NCBI GenBank assembly: GCA_964423545.1
Contig: CAYRFV010000268.1
Span: 1 to 7,667, forward strand
Direction of reading: 5' to 3'
Origin: JALOOE01 sp964423545
GTDB lineage: Bacteria > Chloroflexota > Anaerolineae > CG2-30-64-16
Length of the DNA: 7,667 bases
Shown here: piece after piece, positions 1-5,652 of the stretch
Layout: every line of letters starts with the position of its first letter
How positions within the stretch are numbered: position 1 is the first letter of the stretch
The notes under the pieces: model-generated
What the model saw: only the letters and a program-made list of their open reading frames with translations
The model's database searches: none
Told to the model about the DNA's origin: nothing
Program-made: the position numbers and the translations under genes

Positions 1-414
1 AGGGGGCGAGTAGCGGTAGTTGAAGGTGACGGTGCACTTACGGCCGGTGCGCCGCTGGGTATCCAGAATCCGCTGGCACTTGTGTTCGTCGGTCGTCATC
101 GGCTTCTCGGTCATCACGTCGCAGCCCAGCTCCATCGCCCGGCAGATGTAATGGTCGTGCGTGGCGTCCATAGAGGTGACGATCACCGTGTCCGGCTTCG
201 TCTCGGCGATCATGCGATCGAATTCGGTGTCGAGATAGATCGGCACCTCGATATCGCGACCGGCCGCCCAGTCGGCGCGCGTGCGCAGCCGGCCGAGATT
301 GTTGTCGCACAGCGCGACGAGCTCGCTGGTGTCGCGATATTGTTCAGCGACGGCAAACGAATACATCATCGAGCGGTCGCCGACGCCCACCTGGGCATAG
401 CGTTTCCTGGTCAT
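1..414 (-). CDS. Gfo/Idh/MocA family NAD(P)-dependent oxidoreductase, N-terminal part (cut by window edge)
   Basis: Only the first 138 codons are present; the gene runs off the left edge. The visible part is an N-terminal Rossmann fold. A glycine-rich nucleotide loop GVGDRS sits at residues 10-15, an acidic residue ending strand 2 (CDNN, 36-39) should contact the adenosine ribose, ATHDHY lies at 84-89, and the family EKP motif is at 103-105, whose Lys is the usual catalytic residue. The TFNYRYSP stretch at 130-137 starts the second domain. Members oxidise or reduce sugars, inositols or sugar acids in the cytoplasm; the substrate cannot be told here because the C-terminal domain is missing. 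The ATG at 412-414 is preceded five bases away by GGAGGAG (420-426), an excellent ribosome site. It follows the GDPD fusion gene by 102 bases, a gap with no convincing promoter or terminator, so co-transcription is likely. The family call is firm, the role in glycan use is inferred from neighbours. Confidence 0.92.
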   Translation of the reverse strand, partial: MTRKRYAQVGVGDRSMMYSFAVAEQYRDTSELVALCDNNLGRLRTRADWAAGRDIEVPIYLDTEFDRMIAETKPDTVIVTSMDATHDHYICRAMELGCDVMTEKPMTTDEHKCQRILDTQRRTGRKCTVTFNYRYSPP

Positions 415-516
415 CTCTGCTCCTCCGTTGGGTGGATCATTGCCACGGTAATGCAGCGCAGGCGGACACCCTGCTTCGTGCACCGTCGCCCCTGCATCCC
501 CGGCGCCTTCTCGGTT
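415..516. other. Intergenic gap, no clear signal
   Basis: These 102 bases separate the GDPD fusion stop codon (517-519) from the dehydrogenase start. Apart from the GGAGGAG ribosome site at 420-426 I see no convincing -10/-35 pair, no U-tailed terminator hairpin and no small open frame with a ribosome site. One short inverted pair (ATGCAG and CTGCAT with a loop of about 36 bases) is too weak to call. The downstream gene is therefore probably read through from upstream. Confidence 0.5.
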
Positions 517-1956
517 CTATCGTGCCGGTTGGATCAGCCGTTCAGGCGCGTCGCTGCAAATGCCATCGACGCCGCAGCGGCCCAATGCGGCGATCTCCTC
601 CGGCCTTTCTTCGTGCCAGCATATCACGCCCAGATCCGCTGCGCGCACTTGCGCCATCCATTCGGGCGTGAGCAGGCTGCTGGGGTTCGGATAGCGCTCC
701 CAGCAGGGATGGACATAGTCGGCGCCGACCGACTGCGCGAGCTTGACGGCGTCAACGCGCAGTGCACTGTAGAGCACGGATGTAGCCGCGCGAGGTTCCG
801 CCGTCTTGACCTCGGCCAGCCAATCCGGCCGAAAAGACCCGATGATACAGTGACCGGTGAAACCCTTCTCGCGCAACGTCCCAAGCACGCCGGGAATCGC
901 GCCCCCGTCCTTCAGCTCCACGTAGGCACCGAGCCCTTCGGCCACACAGACGTCTACTGCCTCGGAGAAAGTCGGAATTCGCTCTCCCTCGCCCAGGTCG
1001 ATCCGGCGGAGCTCCGCCGCCGTGCTGCGGCCGATCGGCCAGAAGCGGCCGCTCGCATCGCACAGGGACGCATCGTGCGACAGGACAACCTCATGGTCCG
1101 ACGTGCGCTGCACGTCTATCTCAACCATATCGGCGCCCAGAGCGGCGGCCCGCCGGATCGCCAGCAGCGTGTTATCGGGCGCGTGGGCCGCGGCTCCCCG
1201 GTGCCCAATGCGCAGGTAGCGGTAGTCGGACGGCGCGATCTCGGCGCGAAGCCGGTCCAAGATGCTGTTGATGCGGCCCGGCATCCATCCACGGAGCGCG
1301 GGCCACGGCGCCAGCATCTCCGGCGTGATCGTGGCAACTCTTGAAAACATCCAGCTCGGCTCGAAAGCGCACCGCGCAAGATGTGTGTGCACCAGGCGAT
1401 GCGCCAACGGCGTCCCACGCACCCGGTCCGCGATATAGGGCGCCAGCAGGACGCCACCTGCGCCGGCCAGTGCGCTTGTTTCGGAGCGTTTGAACTGACG
1501 GCGGCGCTCGCGGAACCAATCCGGAGTAGGCGCGAAGGCGTGTTTGCCCGGCTCCGAGAAGAGCACGACGCGATCTCCCTCCATTGCCAGCCGCCCACCC
1601 AAGCGCATGTCGTGATGCCCGCCGTGCCAGCTCGCCTCAGCGCGCACAATGGATCCCGCGCCGTCCACGTAGACCCAGGCATGCTCCAGCTCGTACAGAT
1701 GCCCGATGTCCCAATCCCACCAGATGGCGTACTCAATGGCAAGCGCTGCGGGCGGCTCGCCGTCGGGCGCCAGGTCGATCATGCGGCCGCGCTGGAACGA
1801 AGGCGACGCCTCGCTCCTGCGGAAGATCGTGTAGCCGGCAGCGAGTGGCAGAAACGGCTCATTGGCGTCGAGGCGCAGGAGCGGAGCGTAGCGCGCGGCC
1901 AGGTCGCGTTCCGCCGTATCTTGCGGCGCGCTGCTCAGCGCCGCAAGTGAAGCCAT
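517..1956 (-). CDS. Two-domain protein: N-terminal domain of uncertain (VPS62/DUF946-like) type fused to a glycerophosphodiester phosphodiesterase
   Basis: The 479-residue product has a clear GDPD domain from about residue 246 to the end. GDPDs hydrolyse glycerophosphodiesters to glycerol 3-phosphate plus an alcohol, using a metal on a TIM barrel. Visible active-site residues are HRG (252-254), APDNT (259-263, a variant of the usual APENT), EID (279-281), SHD with His294, and ELK (347-349). The His252/Glu279/Asp281/His294 spacing is canonical. The end CGVDGICSDAPE (461-472) is the usual last strand. Residues about 20-240 form a separate domain containing YAPLLRLDANEPFLPLA (23-39) and SWHGGHHDMRL (109-119). 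This resembles the YAP.L...P.E...P opening of VPS62/DUF946 proteins, but the link is tentative. No signal peptide or membrane segment is seen. I chose the ATG at 1954-1956 because GGAGAGG lies six bases upstream; GTG at 1989 (490 residues) and ATG at 1968 are in-frame alternatives. The substrate could be another phosphodiester. Confidence 0.9.
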   Translation of the reverse strand: MASLAALSSAPQDTAERDLAARYAPLLRLDANEPFLPLAAGYTIFRRSEASPSFQRGRMIDLAPDGEPPAALAIEYAIWWDWDIGHLYELEHAWVYVDGAGSIVRAEASWHGGHHDMRLGGRLAMEGDRVVLFSEPGKHAFAPTPDWFRERRRQFKRSETSALAGAGGVLLAPYIADRVRGTPLAHRLVHTHLARCAFEPSWMFSRVATITPEMLAPWPALRGWMPGRINSILDRLRAEIAPSDYRYLRIGHRGAAAHAPDNTLLAIRRAAALGADMVEIDVQRTSDHEVVLSHDASLCDASGRFWPIGRSTAAELRRIDLGEGERIPTFSEAVDVCVAEGLGAYVELKDGGAIPGVLGTLREKGFTGHCIIGSFRPDWLAEVKTAEPRAATSVLYSALRVDAVKLAQSVGADYVHPCWERYPNPSSLLTPEWMAQVRAADLGVICWHEERPEEIAALGRCGVDGICSDAPERLIQPAR

Positions 1957-1959
1957 GCC

Positions 1960-1966
1960 CCTCTCC
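1960..1966 (-). promoter_or_regulatory. Ribosome binding site deciding the GDPD-fusion start
   Basis: GGAGAGG on the minus strand, with its GGAG core six bases before the ATG at 1954-1956. The upstream in-frame starts (ATG 1966-1968, GTG 1987-1989) have poorer sites, so the shorter protein is preferred. Confidence 0.55.
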
Positions 1967-2029
1967 ATTATGTCAATCTCGCCCACCACCCATCTCCCTG
2001 CGATGCCGCATCCGGACAGTCGCTGAGTT

Positions 2030-2038
2030 ATTGTATCA
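2030..2038 (-). promoter_or_regulatory. Candidate extended -10 promoter for the GDPD fusion gene
   Basis: Minus-strand TGATACAAT fits an extended -10 (TGn followed by TACAAT, one mismatch from TATAAT) in otherwise GC-rich DNA. No good -35 is seen at 16-18 bases upstream, as is common for extended -10 promoters. Transcription would begin near 2023, giving a leader of about 65 bases before the GDPD-fusion ATG. The TGA of the motif is also the stop codon of the truncated acetyltransferase frame. The evidence is sequence resemblance only. Confidence 0.35.
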
Positions 2039-2197
2039 CACCCGTCGTCGCGGAACCTCCAGGGCGCGAATCACCGTATCCGGCCCACCGACGACCTGGC
2101 CGAGCGCACGAACGGACGAATGCAGCATGACGATCTGCCCCGCCTCGAGACCTAGCAGGCGGAGCTCAGCCATCCGCCGGCCGCGCGTCACCACCAC
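2036..2197 (-). pseudogene. Truncated aminoglycoside N(3)-acetyltransferase (AAC(3))-family gene, N-terminal remnant
   Basis: The 53-codon frame reads VTRGRRMAELRLLGL (residues 3-17 from the GTG at 2195-2197), then an HSSVRALG..VGGPDTVI.AL block. This is the characteristic start of AAC(3)/YokD-type acetyl-CoA-dependent N-acetyltransferases (LR.LG...GD.VL.HSSLRALG.V.GG..TVI.AL), which are normally about 260-280 residues long. The reading then leaves the family pattern at EVPRRRV and stops with TGA at 2036-2038; none of the three forward frames continues the family, so some 210 residues are missing. The natural start is the GTG run at 2191-2197, beginning one base after the ogl stop (2199-2201) with AGGG just upstream, which implies it was once translationally coupled to ogl. 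ATG at 2171-2173 is a shorter alternative. The remnant could be the footprint of a deletion whose other end is the GDPD-fusion promoter region. An expressed 53-residue peptide cannot be excluded but is unlikely to be an enzyme. Confidence 0.7.
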
Positions 2198-2198
2198 G

Positions 2199-3347
2199 TC
2201 AGCCCTGCTCCAGTTTCGGCAGCGACTCGAATGCGGGCACGTCCGCCAGGTACACCTGCCCATAGCCGTCCGGGTCAGCCGTGTAGAGCACCTGCGCACC
2301 GTCCGGCGTGAAGCGCGGATGGACGTGGAGGATCTGCACATGGAATGAACCGCGATGACATGCCAGGATGCGAGGCCCATCGAACGCGCCATTGCGGAAA
2401 CGCCACAGGAGCAGGTAGGGCTTCTGCGAATCGCCGTCCCCCACGATCAGGTCGAGGGCGTTGGAGCTGAAGTGCCACGAGCGGTCGACCGGGAACGGGG
2501 CCTCGACGTGTTCCGTATTGTCGTAGCGGATGCTGCCGTAGATCGTCTGACCGTTGGCGTTGCCATGGTAGCCAATGTGCACACCATCCTGGAACCAGTA
2601 CTCGTGGCCGACCGACTCGCCCGGCACGGTGGGTCGGATCTTCCACGCCTGCCCGGTGCGCATGTCGAGGCCCCAGATTCGGCAGTCCACCAGGTTCCAC
2701 GGTCCCTCGTGGCAGAAAGTCAGCAGGTGCGGCTGCGTGGGCGAGGTGTTGATGTGGCCGATCCACGACCGCTCCTCCCACACCACCTCCGCCTGGCCGG
2801 TGTCCGCGGCGATGCGCAGCACCCTGGAGAGCGGCTTCGCTTCCCAGTACTCTCGAAAACCGATGTAGCCGTGGTCGAGGTTGACCCGGAAGCGGTGCGA
2901 CAAGTCCTCATACAACCCCGTGCAGACGTAGCGGCCGTCAGCCGTGACGTTGGTCATGGTGGTGGTGAATTCCGCCGGCGCGCGGTAAAGCTCGCGCACG
3001 GCGCGCGTCTCCAGATTGAGCGCCAGCAGTACTTTGTTCACCCACATATAGGCTTCTTCACGAAGCGGATTCTTGCTGGTGTCCAGCAGGGTCGGCTCGC
3101 GCGTCAGTTCGGGCAAATCGGTCAGCTGCGTCAGTGAGCCTTCCGTCAGGTCAACACCCCACAGATTCGTGCGGTTGCCCCGGTCCGAGCCGATCAGCAG
3201 CTTGCTCCCGCCAGCATACCAGCCGGGGTTAGTGAAGTAGAGGTGATGACTGTGGGCCTTGTGGGCGGTCAGTTGCGTGATCTGAACGCCGCTGAGAGGA
3301 TCGGTGTAGCGCTTCCATTCGGCGGGATGCATCTGTCCGTGTGGCAT
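2199..3347 (-). CDS. ogl: Oligogalacturonate lyase (polysaccharide lyase family 22)
   Basis: Ogl cleaves short galacturonate oligomers, saturated or unsaturated, by beta-elimination in the cytoplasm, yielding 5-keto-4-deoxyuronate for the KDG pathway. It is a Mn-dependent seven-bladed beta-propeller of about 385 residues; this one has 382. Diagnostic segments are TDPLSGVQITQLT (15-27), SHHLYFTNPGW (33-43), LIGSDRGNRTNLW (51-63), SWIGHIN (194-200), TFCHEGPW (210-217), ESVGHEYW (244-251) and FHVQILHVHPRF (335-346). The Q-x-x-H-x-H cluster (Gln338, His341, His343) together with His248 matches the family's three-His-one-Gln metal site, so the enzyme looks active. No signal peptide is present, as expected. 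The ATG at 3345-3347 is chosen because AAGGAG (3354-3359) lies six bases upstream and the length then fits the family; the open frame reaches 3452 but that extension has no family character. It lies 105 bases after the esterase gene. This is the most securely identified gene and sets the pathway context. Confidence 0.96.
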   Translation of the reverse strand: MPHGQMHPAEWKRYTDPLSGVQITQLTAHKAHSHHLYFTNPGWYAGGSKLLIGSDRGNRTNLWGVDLTEGSLTQLTDLPELTREPTLLDTSKNPLREEAYMWVNKVLLALNLETRAVRELYRAPAEFTTTMTNVTADGRYVCTGLYEDLSHRFRVNLDHGYIGFREYWEAKPLSRVLRIAADTGQAEVVWEERSWIGHINTSPTQPHLLTFCHEGPWNLVDCRIWGLDMRTGQAWKIRPTVPGESVGHEYWFQDGVHIGYHGNANGQTIYGSIRYDNTEHVEAPFPVDRSWHFSSNALDLIVGDGDSQKPYLLLWRFRNGAFDGPRILACHRGSFHVQILHVHPRFTPDGAQVLYTADPDGYGQVYLADVPAFESLPKLEQG

Positions 3348-3452
3348 CTTCCTCTCCTTGAGGGTGGACACTCGGCCCGAAGCCGAGGAACACTGTGTGC
3401 ACCGCCAGTGCGTCACGGCGGTCATCGCTCGCGACATCTCCGAGCACTGCAC
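3348..3452 (-). other. Intergenic leader of ogl with two hairpin candidates
   Basis: The 105 bases between the esterase stop and the ogl start hold two compact inverted repeats. The first, 3371-3387, is a perfect six-pair stem (CTCGGC/GCCGAG on the minus strand) with a TTCGG loop, ending about 12 bases before the ogl ribosome site. The second, 3402-3421, is CCGCC/GGCGG extended by GTG/CAC around a three-base loop with one bulged base. Neither is followed by a U run, so they are not classic terminators. They could stabilise or separate the ogl part of the message, or be chance in GC-rich DNA. No -10/-35 pair is convincing. Confidence 0.35.
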
Positions 3453-4178
3453 TCACGCGCAGCGGTCACGCAGGAAGCCGGAGATCGCGTCCACGATTTC
3501 GGCCATATGCATGACCGGCGTGTGCGCCGCGCCCTCCAGGGTCAGCAGTTCCGCCGCCACGCCGGCCGACCGGAGCTCAGCGATCAAATCCGGACTGAGG
3601 TGATAGGGCACAAGCGCGTCCGCCGTGCCGTGGATGAACAAGGTGGGCGGGCAGTTCGGGTTCACCGTCTCGAACAGGCGGGCCTGCGGCAGCGGAGGCC
3701 CCCACAGGCTGATCGCCGCACACAGACCGTCGCGCCGGGCATCGAGCAGTGCACCGGGATCATGACAGAGACTGTGAACGATCATGCCGCCTGCTGAACC
3801 GCCGGCCAATACGATACGGTGCGCATCCATCCGGTGCTGCGCGGCATGACTGCGCATCCAGTCAAGCGCCAGGCGAGCATCCGCCACTGCATCGCACACG
3901 GCTGCAGGCCACTCCAGCGTGGCATCTGTGCGCACGCGGTAGTCCGGTGCGATCCCGACATAACCGCGTGCTGCAAACTCGCTTGCCAACGAGACGATGT
4001 AGGTTTGCTGTTTGTCGGCGCCGGCTCGGAAGCCGCCGCCGTGGAACCAGAAGATCACGGGCCGATGCGCAAGCGCATCGGCCTCCGGCAGATAAAGATC
4101 GAGACGAAGCGTCTCAACTTCACCATCTGCCCGAAGCACGCGGGCAAAGGGGATGTCCCGCTCCACTGTGATCGCCAT
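3453..4178 (-). CDS. Alpha/beta hydrolase, esterase/lipase-like (HGGG type), probable carbohydrate or acyl esterase
   Basis: The 241-residue protein is a compact alpha/beta hydrolase of the BD-FAE/hormone-sensitive-lipase-like group. It shows the oxyanion motif HGGG (46-49) after VIFWF, the nucleophile elbow GGSAGG (126-131) with Ser128, the acid Asp187 in HGTADALVP (183-191) and the catalytic His219 in EGAAHTP (215-221). APDYR at 77-81 is also typical. The triad is complete, so an active serine hydrolase is expected. There is no signal peptide, so it acts in the cytoplasm. Start: ATG at 4176-4178 with AGGAGG (4184-4189) five bases upstream, overlapping the sulfatase stop codon, which suggests translational coupling. 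Its position between a sulfatase and an oligogalacturonate lyase suggests removal of acetyl or other ester groups from imported oligosaccharides, but that is inference; the family also includes peptidases, lipases and feruloyl esterases. Confidence 0.93.
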   Translation of the reverse strand: MAITVERDIPFARVLRADGEVETLRLDLYLPEADALAHRPVIFWFHGGGFRAGADKQQTYIVSLASEFAARGYVGIAPDYRVRTDATLEWPAAVCDAVADARLALDWMRSHAAQHRMDAHRIVLAGGSAGGMIVHSLCHDPGALLDARRDGLCAAISLWGPPLPQARLFETVNPNCPPTLFIHGTADALVPYHLSPDLIAELRSAGVAAELLTLEGAAHTPVMHMAEIVDAISGFLRDRCA

Positions 4179-4188
4179 CTCATCCTCC

Positions 4189-5652
4189 TCAGGGCGCCGT
4201 CGGATCGGCCACTGCGTGCTGCCAGGCGCGAATCTCGTCGGTCAGACGGTCGAAGACGCCCGCGAAGCGCGCCTGGCCGGCCAGATTGCGCGTCTCGCCA
4301 GGATCGTTGCGCAGGTGGTACAGCTCATGCTCGCCGCGGGGGCTGTAGTTGAGTTTCCAGCCATCGGGCGTGATCACCGTGCGCACCGGATCGCGGAAAG
4401 CGGCTTCGATCTCAGCACGCGGCGCGAACTCCGGCATCCATTCCTCGATCGCGACCTGGCCGATCCGGTCGGTGATACCGTTGTTCGGCCCGCCCCACAT
4501 CACGAAAACACTCTCGTCCGGCACGCGTGCGGCATCGTCCTCGACCTGCGCGGCCAGGCTCTTGCCCGACAACCCCTGGGGGATCGGCTGTCCCATCAGA
4601 TCGAGCAACGTCGGCACGACGTCGATCTGGCTGACCGGGCCGGTCACGCGGCGGCCACGACGCCGGCCCGGAAGGCGGATGAGCAGTGGCACGCGAATCG
4701 CCTCCTGGTACATGACGCATTTCGCCAGCAGCCGGTGGCTGCCCATCATATCGCCGTGGTCAGAGGTGAAGACGACGATCGTGTCATCTGCCAGGCCGCA
4801 CGCCTCCAGCGTATCGAGGATCGCGCCGACGTGCGTGTCCACCAGGCTGCACAGGCCCCAGTAGTTGGCGATCATCCGCCGCCACTCCGCCTCGGTGCGC
4901 AGCGGCAGCCCGCTGTGACCGCGCCGCAGATAGTACTCCTGCATGAGCCGAACCTTGAGCGGCTGCTCCGGGCCGGGGACGTCTGCGAAGTTGGCAGGCA
5001 GCGTCACTTCGGCGGGGCTGTACTGGTCGTCGCGCGGGCCGAAGAACGGCATGTGCGGCTCAAGGAAGTTGACATACAGGATGAAGGGATGCCGCTGATT
5101 CCGCCGGATGAACCGTGAGGCCTCGCCGGCGACAAACGCCGCCTTGCCGAAGGCTTCAGGCAGGCGCGCAGCCTCGCCCCGGCCGAAAACGACGCCGTTC
5201 TGGGGCGTGAAGCCGGCCTCGATCAGAAACCGGTGATAGCTGGAGCGCTGCGCCGGGTCCCGTCCAGGGGAGTAGTAGCGGCCGTACTCATCCTCAATGC
5301 TGACGAACTCGTCGAAGCCATGTTGCGCGAAGATCTCGTCGCCGAGGTGCCACTTGCCGTAGTGCCCGGTCACGTAGCCGCCGGCGCTGACAAGCTCCGG
5401 CAGGCAGCGGACATCCGGCAGGAGGGGCAGGTTGTTTTCGGTGCAGCCGTTCTGGTGCGGCCACAGCCCGGTCAGCAGCGCAGCACGGGATGGAGTGCAC
5501 ACGGGCTGCACGACATACGCCTCGTCGAAGACCACGCTCTCGGCGGCCAGACGGTTCAGGTTGGGCATCTGGATCGACCGATTGCCGTAGACCGCCAGGG
5601 TATCGAAGGCTTGTTCGTCCGTGTAGATGAAGAGCAGATTCGGCGGCCTCAT
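4189..5652 (-). CDS. Sulfatase, formylglycine-dependent (type I, S1 family)
   Basis: The 487-residue product carries the whole type I sulfatase active site: TDEQ (11-14, a variant of the usual DD start of the metal site), the modification motif CTPSR (52-56) whose Cys52 would be converted to formylglycine, GKWHLG (99-104), EPHMPF with His200, SDHGDMMGSH (297-306) and Lys311. Length is usual for the family. It should hydrolyse a sulfate ester. The N-terminus goes straight into the first beta-strand (NLLFIYTDEQ, 5-14) with no signal peptide, so the enzyme appears cytoplasmic, consistent with acting on imported oligosaccharides. Cys-type maturation needs a formylglycine-generating enzyme or anSME, and neither is in this window. 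The ATG at 5650-5652 overlaps the upstream stop codon as ATGA; the open frame continues upstream to 6054 but that part has no sulfatase character and overlaps the upstream gene. The substrate is unknown; the neighbouring lyase suggests a uronate-bearing glycan. The fold and active site also fit choline sulfatases and phosphonate hydrolases, so the sulfate call rests on CxPSR plus overall pattern. Confidence 0.95.
   Translation of the reverse strand: MRPPNLLFIYTDEQAFDTLAVYGNRSIQMPNLNRLAAESVVFDEAYVVQPVCTPSRAALLTGLWPHQNGCTENNLPLLPDVRCLPELVSAGGYVTGHYGKWHLGDEIFAQHGFDEFVSIEDEYGRYYSPGRDPAQRSSYHRFLIEAGFTPQNGVVFGRGEAARLPEAFGKAAFVAGEASRFIRRNQRHPFILYVNFLEPHMPFFGPRDDQYSPAEVTLPANFADVPGPEQPLKVRLMQEYYLRRGHSGLPLRTEAEWRRMIANYWGLCSLVDTHVGAILDTLEACGLADDTIVVFTSDHGDMMGSHRLLAKCVMYQEAIRVPLLIRLPGRRRGRRVTGPVSQIDVVPTLLDLMGQPIPQGLSGKSLAAQVEDDAARVPDESVFVMWGGPNNGITDRIGQVAIEEWMPEFAPRAEIEAAFRDPVRTVITPDGWKLNYSPRGEHELYHLRNDPGETRNLAGQARFAGVFDRLTDEIRAWQHAVADPTAP
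5649..5652 (-). promoter_or_regulatory. ATGA stop/start overlap coupling two genes
   Basis: The minus strand reads ATGA: the sulfatase ATG (5650-5652) shares bases with the TGA that ends the upstream gene (5649-5651). Such overlaps usually allow terminating ribosomes to restart, so the sulfatase and the upstream protein are probably made together from one message. Confidence 0.8.

Noticed and set aside
420..516. Possible terminator or promoter between the GDPD fusion and the dehydrogenase
   Set aside because: Only a weak six-base inverted pair with a long loop and no U run, and no -10/-35 pair.
82..1344. Long plus-strand open frame of 420 codons
   Set aside because: It lies antisense to the dehydrogenase and GDPD-fusion genes, has no recognisable motif and an Arg/His/Pro-rich composition typical of a high-GC shadow frame.
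2198..2392. N-terminal extension of the acetyltransferase remnant into ogl
   Set aside because: It overlaps ogl coding sequence in another frame and is Arg/Ser/Cys-rich with no family match; the family pattern begins only at about 2191.
2355..3137. Plus-strand open frame of 260 codons
   Set aside because: It is antisense to ogl, with no motif or ribosome site worth noting.
3348..3452. N-terminal extension of the ogl frame
   Set aside because: The extra 35 residues do not resemble the family, while the ATG at 3347 has a strong ribosome site and gives the usual length.
4153..5118. Long plus-strand open frame of 321 codons
   Set aside because: It is antisense to the sulfatase, which has a complete active-site set; the composition is that of a mirror frame.
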